DNA from: Ignavibacteria bacterium UBA4661
Lineage (GTDB): Bacteria; Bacteroidota; Ignavibacteria; Kapaibacteriales; UBA4661
Length of the DNA: 20,113 nt
Assembly (NCBI GenBank): GCA_002405405.1
Contig: DHLT01000051.1
Location: 2,167-22,279, forward strand
Direction of reading: 5' to 3'
Shown: positions 8,071 to 15,306 of the stretch, in pieces
Layout: each line of letters begins with the position of its first letter
Position numbering within the stretch: position 1 is the first letter of the stretch
Position numbers and translations under genes: made by a program
Notes under the pieces: model-generated
Seen by the model: the letters and a program-made list of their open reading frames with translations, nothing else
What the model was told of the DNA's origin: nothing
Databases searched by the model: none

Positions 8071-9444
8071 ATGACTTCACAGATGGCTTCTTCATGGCGA
8101 GCATGGGTACTTCTTGCTCTTCTACTCTTAGCATATATTTCTTCTATTGTTGATCGTGTAGTGATTTCCTTTGTTGTGCAGCCCATGAAACTTGCTTTTG
8201 GGGTGAATGATACGGCAATTTCTTACTTGGGGGGGATTGCTTTTACCTTGTTTTATGCAATATTGGGTGTGCCGATTGCCCGCTATGCCGATCGTTTAAA
8301 TCCCCTCGGTAAAAGCCGACAAATTCTGATTGCAAGCGGTGTTGGGGTATGGAGTATTGCGACTGTTCTCTGTGGATTTACGACAAGTTACAACAGTATG
8401 TTCGCCGCACGGGTGGGTGTTGCTGTAGGTGAGGCAGTATTGGGTCCTGTGGCATATGCGCTATTGGCGAGCAATTTTACGGAGCGTCAGCGTGGTTTAG
8501 CACTCAGCATCTATGGTTTAGGAATTCCCTTTGGGCAGGGGATTGCTTTTTGGATAGCAGGCAAAGCCGTGCAGTATGCAAGTGGCTTTGCGCAACTCCC
8601 CCTATCGAATATCATGGGAGATTTTTTTTCTTCATCCATCGGTGCGATGACAATTCCGGGCTGGCAAATTATTTTTCTGGTGGTGGGCATGCCGGGTTTG
8701 TTGGTTGCTTTCGCACTTGCACTGTTGCCTGCGCGCTACAGTAGTGCAGCTTTTGAAGAACGCCACCATGCAGAGCAACGAACACTCGGTGAATATCTAA
8801 GGAACAACATTGCAGCGATTTTGTGGCATTGCGTAGGTTTTGGAGTTTTTGCCATGTATTATCAAGGGTGTGGCTTTTGGTTTGTCGAGCATTTTGTACG
8901 GAGTTATGGGTGGAATAAAGCAGATATTGGTGCGGCGTATGGTATATGTGCTGCTGTCTTTGGTACCGGTGGTTTAATCATTGCCGGTATGACAAGCAGA
9001 GTAGAGCATGGTGATGTACAGCATGGTGATGTACAGCATGATGTACGAAACACATTGCATCGCAAATATCATTTACTTCGTATAGGGTCGGTGATGTTAT
9101 GTTTCGTAGGTGTATTTATGCCGCTTATGCCAACCGGTATCGGCTCGGTGATTGTTTTGGGAATGGTATGCTTTGTAGGATTAGCACCGTATGGTATTGC
9201 GGCAGCGGTTATTCAAGATACAACGCCCGTCTATTTGCGAGCACAGATGGGAGGTGTGTACTTGTTGGTATTGAATGTTATTGCAGGGGTGTGCGGACCC
9301 GTTGTCGTATCATGGATCACGGAGTATGCTTTTGGGTATTCGGGTGCATTACGATATAGCATCAGTATCATTGGCGGTGTCTGTGGTATAGTGTCGTGGT
9401 GGATGTTTGGTCGTGCGCAAGCAGAATACGATAAGATTGTGTGA
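8071..9444 (+). CDS. MFS transporter, Spinster-like
   Basis: This 457-residue inner-membrane protein has about 12 hydrophobic segments and the major facilitator pattern. After helix 2 comes the signature loop ARYADRLNPLGKSRQ. The stretch WSIATVLCGFTTSY then ARVGVAVGEAVLGPVAYALL, and ERQRGLALSIYGLGIPFGQ, are typical of Spinster-like carriers. The substrate is unknown; members of this group move lipids, organic acids or drugs. A loop after helix 8 contains a short tandem repeat (HGDVQ twice). The ATG at 8071 is chosen over an in-frame TTG at 8056; neither shows a ribosome binding site. The gene is divergent from the potassium channel gene. Confidence 0.87.
   Translation: MTSQMASSWRAWVLLALLLLAYISSIVDRVVISFVVQPMKLAFGVNDTAISYLGGIAFTLFYAILGVPIARYADRLNPLGKSRQILIASGVGVWSIATVLCGFTTSYNSMFAARVGVAVGEAVLGPVAYALLASNFTERQRGLALSIYGLGIPFGQGIAFWIAGKAVQYASGFAQLPLSNIMGDFFSSSIGAMTIPGWQIIFLVVGMPGLLVAFALALLPARYSSAAFEERHHAEQRTLGEYLRNNIAAILWHCVGFGVFAMYYQGCGFWFVEHFVRSYGWNKADIGAAYGICAAVFGTGGLIIAGMTSRVEHGDVQHGDVQHDVRNTLHRKYHLLRIGSVMLCFVGVFMPLMPTGIGSVIVLGMVCFVGLAPYGIAAAVIQDTTPVYLRAQMGGVYLLVLNVIAGVCGPVVVSWITEYAFGYSGALRYSISIIGGVCGIVSWWMFGRAQAEYDKIV
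9007..9047 (+). repeat. In-frame 15-bp tandem repeat in the MFS gene
   Basis: CATGGTGATGTACAG occurs twice in tandem at 9007-9021 and 9022-9036, followed by a partial copy with a 3-base deletion to 9047. All changes keep the frame, giving HGDVQ-HGDVQ-HDV in a predicted loop after helix 8. It is a likely slippage-prone expansion. Confidence 0.85.
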
Positions 9445-9617
9445 TAAGGTGTTGTCGTAGAGACAAGCAGAGAATTCCTTCGCCATTAAAGGAGCATTTG
9501 CAGTAATTTTGAGTAGTTTTCTTGCTGTTAATCGACATTTATTCAGTGTGTTAAACTGTTCGGTGGATAGAATGTTGTTTTGCTTTATGAACTAAGAAAT
9601 ATCAATCAGTATCAATC
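9445..9617. other. Intergenic region between the MFS and secreted-protein genes
   Basis: These 173 bases follow the MFS stop codon. TTGTC and GACAA at 9452-9466 form a 5-bp hairpin too short to call a terminator. TATCAATCA occurs twice at 9600-9608 and 9610-9618, running into the next ATG. No promoter or small gene could be recognised. Confidence 0.35.
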
Positions 9618-10433
9618 ATGATAAAGTATCCGAGAGTCTGTAGTCCAAGTTTTATTCTTGCCATGGTTACGTGGAGTTTGTCGTGCTTTCTTTCGCTTTC
9701 AGCACAAGGAATGTCACAAGAGCGCGATACCACACGTCGTGTGCCGATTATTCGAACTTTGCCGGAGGGTGCTTCATCGCAGGGGTTTGATTCATTGAAA
9801 AGTATGCGCATTGTACGTGATACGAGCATTGGCACAACAGCGCCTGGTGAGTATCCATATTCGCCGGAGCAGGATAGTGCATACTATGCGGCACTGGGTT
9901 TAGACGTACCAACTTCTTCACGCTTTATGGCATTTGTACGACTGACACAGCCGCAATGGCTTGCTCTTAAGGAAATGAAACGTCTTTCGCCCACCGAGGC
10001 AATCATCGCCAATATGAATGCTATTCCTGCTTCGGCATTCAAACCACGCGGACAAGATTTGGCATTATATCAGTACAATCTCCAGCAGGCACTGTCAATT
10101 CCCGGGATTTATGATTTTAATCCTGCTATGCAGCAGTATCGTGGTGTGCAGATACCGCTTTCATGGATTGGCTCGTTGCTTGGTCTGACTGAAGATGTGT
10201 CGCCTCGTATAAAGTATACAGTTGAGCGAGATAGCTATGTTGAAATTGTGATTTATTCTACACAAGCTGTTGCCATACGACGTTTATTTGCAGGACATCA
10301 ACCACCGGGTGATTATTCTATGTTTTGGGATGGTAATACCGATGGGGGCTATAAACCGGGTAAAGGTGATTATGTTGCTGAAGTCCGCATTGGGGAAAGT
10401 GGTATTGTTCGGAAGCGTATTCGGTTTGATTAA
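9618..10433 (+). CDS. Secreted protein of unknown function with a FlgD-like Ig fold at the C-terminus
   Basis: This 271-residue protein starts with a signal peptide: a basic N-terminus, a hydrophobic core at about residues 11-28 and likely cleavage after SAQ (30). The middle is unremarkable and not recognised; it contains SPTEAIIANMNAIP at about 124-137. From about residue 196 there is a pattern seen in FlgD-like immunoglobulin-fold domains and type IX sorting domains: a strand YVEIVIYST, then RLFAGHQPPGDYSMFWDG at about 222-239, GGYKPGKGDYVAEV, and a final strand ending in KRIRFD. In type A sorting domains a similar fold directs type IX export, but the usual ending is different, so export by that route is only possible. 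The NlpC/P60 gene follows 126 bases downstream on the same strand, so an envelope role is plausible. Confidence 0.75.
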   Translation: MIKYPRVCSPSFILAMVTWSLSCFLSLSAQGMSQERDTTRRVPIIRTLPEGASSQGFDSLKSMRIVRDTSIGTTAPGEYPYSPEQDSAYYAALGLDVPTSSRFMAFVRLTQPQWLALKEMKRLSPTEAIIANMNAIPASAFKPRGQDLALYQYNLQQALSIPGIYDFNPAMQQYRGVQIPLSWIGSLLGLTEDVSPRIKYTVERDSYVEIVIYSTQAVAIRRLFAGHQPPGDYSMFWDGNTDGGYKPGKGDYVAEVRIGESGIVRKRIRFD

Positions 10434-10443
10434 GGTAGTTTCT

Positions 10444-10473
10444 GCGCGATAACTGTGTGCCTCTTAATCGCGC
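10444..10473. terminator. GC-rich inverted repeat downstream of the secreted-protein gene
   Basis: GCGCGAT (10444-10450) and ATCGCGC (10467-10473) form a perfect 7-bp stem with a 16-base loop, 10 bases after the stop codon. No T-run follows. It may be a weak terminator, an RNA-stabilising stem or an element controlling the downstream NlpC/P60 gene. Confidence 0.4.
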
Positions 10474-10559
10474 CACGACAACAATAATCGGCATACTTAT
10501 TGCCCACTACTCCATGTAAAGGTTCTATTCGTTGAATAATTACCATTTGCGGAGGGCAT

Positions 10560-11243
10560 ATGAAGCCTCGCACTATTCTTTTGCAATACCTCGTATATGC
10601 ACCTAAAGCAACTATGCTGATCTGCATGTGGGGTGTATTGCTGCTTGTTGGTTGTAGTTCTTCACGCACAGTTGATTCAGCAAAAAACACAAAAAAGCAA
10701 TCTTCGGTCAGTATGAAAGGCGGTGGTACGCTGAGTAGCAAAAAAATCGGCGAAGTGCAGTACAAGGTTGCCTCGACACCAAAAGTTTTATCGCCTTCAC
10801 TAACACCGCTCCACAAAAAAATTATTGCCGAGGCAGAATCATGGCTTGGTGTGCCGTACAGCTATGCAGGAATAACGCGCTTTGGTATTGATTGTTCTGC
10901 CCTAATGATGAACATTTACAATGCTTTAGGTATACCGATACCACGTACAGCCGCCGAGCAATTTGAATTCGGTACAGAGGTCGCACGCGAGGAAATGCTT
11001 CCGGGTGATTTGGTGTTTTTTAATACGACCGGTAGTCCTGCTTCGCATGTAGGAATTATGAGCAGTTCGGAGGAATTTATCCATGCGTCTTCATCGATTG
11101 GTGTAACAAAACAAAAATTATCAGATACGTATTTCTCGACGCGATGGAGTGGTGCAAGGCGGATTATCTCCTTGCCCAAACCAAAGGCAAAGCAGAAAGT
11201 CGGAAAAGAATCATCGCAGCAAGATGAATATCATGAGGAATGA
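10560..11243 (+). CDS. NlpC/P60 family cell-wall hydrolase, lipoprotein
   Basis: This is a 227-residue cysteine peptidase of the NlpC/P60 family, which cuts peptide bonds in peptidoglycan stems. The lipobox LVGC (residues 29-32) follows a hydrophobic segment, so it is probably a lipoprotein anchored at C32. A polar S/K-rich linker reaches about residue 82. The catalytic domain has the nucleophile C112 in IDCSALM, H163 in SHVGIM and H175 in FIHAS, forming a complete Cys-His-His set. PRTAAEQF and LPGDLVFF are typical. The C-terminus ends in a charged tail. GGAGG four bases before the ATG at 10560 is one of the few good Shine-Dalgarno sequences here. The stop codon is only 4 bases from the end of the convergent yraN-like gene. 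Confidence 0.93.
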   Translation: MKPRTILLQYLVYAPKATMLICMWGVLLLVGCSSSRTVDSAKNTKKQSSVSMKGGGTLSSKKIGEVQYKVASTPKVLSPSLTPLHKKIIAEAESWLGVPYSYAGITRFGIDCSALMMNIYNALGIPIPRTAAEQFEFGTEVAREEMLPGDLVFFNTTGSPASHVGIMSSSEEFIHASSSIGVTKQKLSDTYFSTRWSGARRIISLPKPKAKQKVGKESSQQDEYHEE

Positions 11244-11247
11244 AGAA

Positions 11248-11652
11248 TTAAAAACAATTTTTATGGTGGCGAATGATAGTGTTGCCATGGTGCGATTCAA
11301 TAGCAACGACATCAAAACGGCAGGGTGTATCGTTGATATTGTGAAAGGCAAGATAGCTTTCTGCCATGCGTCGAATCGTACGTTGTTTGGAGGGCGTAAC
11401 TGCTTCTTCAGGAGTGCCATAGCGTGTACTTCGACGAAGTTTTACTTGCACAAACACAAGAGTATCTCCGTCACGTGCAATGATATCGATTTCTCCCATT
11501 TTGCCGACGCGGTAGTTAAGCGTAACAATGGTGATGCCTTGTTCAATGAGATGGTTTATGGCAAGTGCTTCGCCTTGTGTACCAATCTTACGATTGTTTG
11601 CATGAGTTTTTTGTGGTACTGTAGATGATGAAGTATTCGTGCTCTTGTTCAT
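11248..11652 (-). CDS. YraN/UPF0102 family nuclease-like protein
   Basis: This 134-residue protein belongs to the YraN (UPF0102) family, which has a PD-(D/E)xK nuclease-like fold and no settled function. The family core is clear: IGTQGEALA at 23-31, NYRVGKMGEIDIIARDGDTLVFVQVKLR at 46-73, and the P-E-E-A-V segment that follows. E54 and D56 of the GEID motif are kept. In the usual FVEVK sequence the second acidic residue is replaced by Q69, leaving Q-V-K. The start is the ATG at 11650-11652, 16 bases after the stop of the upstream glycosyltransferase gene; an upstream in-frame start at 11739 would overlap that gene and adds no conserved sequence. The two genes are probably co-transcribed. Confidence 0.9.
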   Translation of the reverse strand: MNKSTNTSSSTVPQKTHANNRKIGTQGEALAINHLIEQGITIVTLNYRVGKMGEIDIIARDGDTLVFVQVKLRRSTRYGTPEEAVTPSKQRTIRRMAESYLAFHNINDTPCRFDVVAIESHHGNTIIRHHKNCF

Positions 11653-11668
11653 TGTATGATAAATAGAT

Positions 11669-14600
11669 TTATGCGGCGATGTTTTTCGCTCGTGCTTTGC
11701 GAATGCCATCTTCGACAGCTGTACGAGGAATAGCAACATCGAACCCTGTTCGTACCACTGTATTTGTGGTATCCAAGCGTGTTAGCACCTGACGGAAAGT
11801 TTGCTCTGCTTCTTCCCACCGACCAAGATAGAGTAGCGCATAAGCACGTAAATGCCGAGCATAGTTTTGTTCAGGAACAAATGTCAATGATAAATCTGCA
11901 AAGTGGAGTGATTCCTCATACTTGCGTTGATTGCCTACAAGATTTGCTAAAGAAGCCGCTGCATTTGCTGCTAAGTGCTTCGGAAGATTACCGATCTGTA
12001 AAGCAAAGAGCAGTGCTTGTTCAGCTTGATCGAAGACATGCATGAAATTCAGCGTTAAGCCGAGTTGAAGCCATGCGTAGGCATTCTCCGGTTCTTCTTT
12101 AACATGCTGAAGCAAGAGTCGATAATTACGATCCATTTTTTGTTTCATGATGGTCATGTCTTGATCATAACCAAGATGTTCGATCATAATATCTGAATCA
12201 GCAATACCACCCCCCGCCTCAAGAATACTGGTGCTGATTTGCTCATGGACACGTCCTATGAATTTGACCTTAGGATAGCCATAGTTACGAAAGAGACGCG
12301 GGTATGCACCAACATGATGTTCAGTATCCATGTCATTTTGGCGATGTTTACTTTTGATCATACATAAGAATGCTCCAATCTTCTCATCCGCCTCTTCAAC
12401 AATAGTACGAAGACCTGCTCCTTGCTCCGGTATCAAACGCTCATCGGCATCGAGATAGAGTATCCACTTACCGGTACAGTGTTCGAGCGAGTTATTACGC
12501 GCCGATGCAAAATCATTCGTCCATGCACGATGATAAATTTTTGCGCCAAACTCTTGAGCAATAGTAAGAGTGCGGTCAGTCGAACCTGTATCAGTGATAA
12601 TGATTTCATCAACAATCCCACGCACGCTCTCTAAACAGCCCGGTAGAAAATGTTCTTCATTTTTCACAATCATGCTGAGTGAAATTAATGGAGGTTGCGC
12701 ATGTTCTGATATACTTGACTGAGGAGTCAAACGAATAGAAAAAGCCGATGCAAAAGTATGAAGATGTGTACGGAATGTTGCCAGTTCTTGTGTAGCAGAC
12801 TGTGCGGGCAAAAGACGGACTAAGGTTTGCACGATATGTTGTGCTTGTGGAATACGTTCGTGCCAAATCGTCGGGCGGTGTGCATCTAGTGCTTGCATAT
12901 AATTCATGAGCAGTACTAAGCGTTCGCCTGCTGCCGCGTAGTGCCCCAGCATATACGAGGCAAGAACATCATACCATAATGCTTCGCGTTGATTCGGGAA
13001 ATATGCTAAAGATTGTCGAGCAACATGCAGCAAGCGTGTGTAATCAGTTTGTGCAAGTAGGTGTCGGGCATAAATATTTAAGACGACTGCACATTTTTGT
13101 GGTGTTGCTTTGGGGTGTGTCAGCAGTTTGCTGAGAGCATTCAGCATCTCATCATTCGAGAGATTTTCTCCAAAGGTGAGTATATGCAGAACATATTGAA
13201 AAGCACCTTCATCATTTGTTGCGCCTTGGCGCATCAATTCAGCTTCGAGGAGGGCTGTGTAACGACGAAATTTTTCACCGGTCGGCAATGTTGAATAGTG
13301 ATAAAAAACGATAGAAGGATCGAAGAGTATTTTTAAGCCCAAGCGCGTAATGCTTGCTGTTACTTGCTCGTGGATAATGCCTTCATACTGAATAGCGGGG
13401 TGTCGGCGAAAAAGACGAAGAATTTCTGTCTGTGCATGAGCATCCGACTCTTTGCTGGTAGGTGTGTGACGAATCGAAGAAATATATCCACCAATGTCGG
13501 TAGGAGCATTGCTAATGAGTGAACGAATGTGTGTGCCAATTTCCGTATTGAACCATTCATCGGAGTCAAGCATTAATACCCATGAACCGGAACAGTGTTG
13601 CAGAGCATGATTACGAGCTTGGCTATAATCATTTCGCCAAATCGTATGGACAATCTGTATGGGGGGGATATGTCCGGATTGTTCATGATGACCTTGTTCG
13701 CGAAGAGTACGGACAACATTGAGTAATTGAGCATCATCGTGCGAAGTACGATTGACAGCATTATGACTGATAATAATTTCATCGCAGCACGAAGCAAGTG
13801 AAGATAAAGCACGCAGAAGATATGGCGTATTGCTTTCTGTAAGAGAGCCGACAATGATTGCGCCGGAGAGTAATATTGTGCGAGAAGAATTGTCATGGTC
13901 CTGTGCTGATCCTTGAGTAGTGAATGCCTGTAATGCTTGTTCAGCTTGAGCAAGAAACTGCGGTAGATCAGTACGTTGCGGTTGAAGGTGAATTGCTTGC
14001 TTAAGTAGTGCTACAGCATCGGCAGGTCGTTGGAGCCGTAAAGCAATATTAGCTTCACCAACAATGCAAGCAATATCATTGGGAGCATGTTTACGACCTT
14101 CGTGAAAACAGAGAAGTGCACGATGCCATTCTTGCAAGCCTGTATAACATTGTCCCATCTTAAAATAAACTTGTTCAGGAACAACATGGTACTCACTCTC
14201 GAATCCTGAGGTCGGTTCAGCTAATGTTCGATGTAAGTCTTCAAAGATTGACAGTGCTGAACGAAAATCAGATTCAGCCAAGAGAACATCGCCCGCGATC
14301 AATGATGCTAGTGTCTGTCGTGGCTTTCTGCGTAAAGATTCACGAGCAATACGCAAACTCAAATCGAGTTGTTTGGTTTGATACAATGCTAACGCATAAA
14401 AATTGAGTGCTTCGATGACTAAATGTTCAGCGAGCTTTGGCGTAGATATATGGTGCATATGATCGGTTGCCGGTAGATGCATCGCACGCAAGATATTGTC
14501 AAGAGCCATGTGGAAATCGTCAAGTGCTTCTGTATGGCGACCAAGTGCAAGCAGTGTTTTTGCTCGTTGAAAAAGAGCATAGCGGTTATCAGGTGTTGTC

Positions 14601-15205
14601 TGGAGTGTCGTATTGAGCATAGCGAGATTACGCTCTTGTTTCTCACGCATAGCAGTTGGAGAAAGATTATATCCCAAATGCGTGAAGACAATAGTCGAAG
14701 GTTGGATGAGGAGACCTGCTTGTTGAATGGCATCGGTAATTTGTTCATGAATGATACCCTGCCAACGGATGCGATCATCACGCCGAAAGATTCGTGTTGC
14801 TTGCGCAGTAAAAACATCACTGCCACCATTAGTCCGAGCAGAGTGTGAGCGCAAATGAACAAGTATGCCACCAACTTCTTGCGGAGCAGTACGCAAGATA
14901 TCAGCACATGTTGAGGCATTTTCAAGTCGTTCGTCTGCGTCAATACTGAGTATCCATGGTGCTTGTGCGAATTCGAGACAAACATTGCGTGCTTGAGCAA
15001 AATCATTCTGCCATGTAGACTGGATGACGTGACAACCAAGCGATTCAGCTAATGGTTGTGTGCCATCAGTTGATCCCGTATCAACAACAATGAATTCAAC
15101 GGGAAATGCTTCAGCAAGTGGTCGTACTGAAGCGATACAATCCGCAAGCATGTAAACTTCATTTTTAGTAATCAGACAGACAGAGAGAAAAGGAGTCGAA
15201 TTCAT
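11669..15205 (-). CDS. Giant protein with three glycosyltransferase family 2 / TPR modules
   Basis: This 1178-residue protein has three repeats of a glycosyltransferase-2 (GT-A) domain followed by helical TPR-like repeats. Module 1 (about 6-425) starts with SVCLITKNE, then VDTGSTDGT (41-49), DAD (89-91) and IIHEQ. Module 3 (about 839-1178) has SMIVKNEE, TDTGSTDRT (871-879), DAD (919-921) and VHEQ. Module 2 (about 444-800) keeps DSD (547-549) and IIHEQ, but the DTGS nucleotide-binding segment is replaced by ISHNAVNRTSHDD. All three contain a W-x-N-D-x-x-x-A-R-N motif. The DxD residues normally bind a metal and a nucleotide sugar. The protein lacks membrane segments and a signal peptide. Substrate is unknown; transfer to an envelope polymer or protein glycan is possible. 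The start is the ATG at 15203-15205, after an in-frame TTG at 15226 that lacks support. yraN follows by 16 bases. Confidence 0.88.
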   Translation of the reverse strand: MNSTPFLSVCLITKNEVYMLADCIASVRPLAEAFPVEFIVVDTGSTDGTQPLAESLGCHVIQSTWQNDFAQARNVCLEFAQAPWILSIDADERLENASTCADILRTAPQEVGGILVHLRSHSARTNGGSDVFTAQATRIFRRDDRIRWQGIIHEQITDAIQQAGLLIQPSTIVFTHLGYNLSPTAMREKQERNLAMLNTTLQTTPDNRYALFQRAKTLLALGRHTEALDDFHMALDNILRAMHLPATDHMHHISTPKLAEHLVIEALNFYALALYQTKQLDLSLRIARESLRRKPRQTLASLIAGDVLLAESDFRSALSIFEDLHRTLAEPTSGFESEYHVVPEQVYFKMGQCYTGLQEWHRALLCFHEGRKHAPNDIACIVGEANIALRLQRPADAVALLKQAIHLQPQRTDLPQFLAQAEQALQAFTTQGSAQDHDNSSRTILLSGAIIVGSLTESNTPYLLRALSSLASCCDEIIISHNAVNRTSHDDAQLLNVVRTLREQGHHEQSGHIPPIQIVHTIWRNDYSQARNHALQHCSGSWVLMLDSDEWFNTEIGTHIRSLISNAPTDIGGYISSIRHTPTSKESDAHAQTEILRLFRRHPAIQYEGIIHEQVTASITRLGLKILFDPSIVFYHYSTLPTGEKFRRYTALLEAELMRQGATNDEGAFQYVLHILTFGENLSNDEMLNALSKLLTHPKATPQKCAVVLNIYARHLLAQTDYTRLLHVARQSLAYFPNQREALWYDVLASYMLGHYAAAGERLVLLMNYMQALDAHRPTIWHERIPQAQHIVQTLVRLLPAQSATQELATFRTHLHTFASAFSIRLTPQSSISEHAQPPLISLSMIVKNEEHFLPGCLESVRGIVDEIIITDTGSTDRTLTIAQEFGAKIYHRAWTNDFASARNNSLEHCTGKWILYLDADERLIPEQGAGLRTIVEEADEKIGAFLCMIKSKHRQNDMDTEHHVGAYPRLFRNYGYPKVKFIGRVHEQISTSILEAGGGIADSDIMIEHLGYDQDMTIMKQKMDRNYRLLLQHVKEEPENAYAWLQLGLTLNFMHVFDQAEQALLFALQIGNLPKHLAANAAASLANLVGNQRKYEESLHFADLSLTFVPEQNYARHLRAYALLYLGRWEEAEQTFRQVLTRLDTTNTVVRTGFDVAIPRTAVEDGIRKARAKNIAA

Positions 15206-15306
15206 AAGAGAACAACAGCTACACAAAAAGAATACGATTCAGAAGAATGCTGATAGACACAGGGCATGTGTTTATGTACAGACTTTACAAGTTAGGTTGT
15301 TGGTTG

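Noticed and set aside
10430..10816. Minus-strand open frame of 128 codons
   Set aside because: It overlaps the N-terminal part of the NlpC/P60 lipoprotein, whose Shine-Dalgarno sequence, lipobox and catalytic residues are clear.
11149..11628. Plus-strand open frame of 159 codons
   Set aside because: It is antisense to the YraN gene and overlaps the end of the NlpC/P60 gene; the product is Cys-rich and unlike any family.
14419..15039. Minus-strand open frame of 206 codons inside the glycosyltransferase gene
   Set aside because: It is another frame of the glycosyltransferase coding sequence, with no family pattern and an odd composition.
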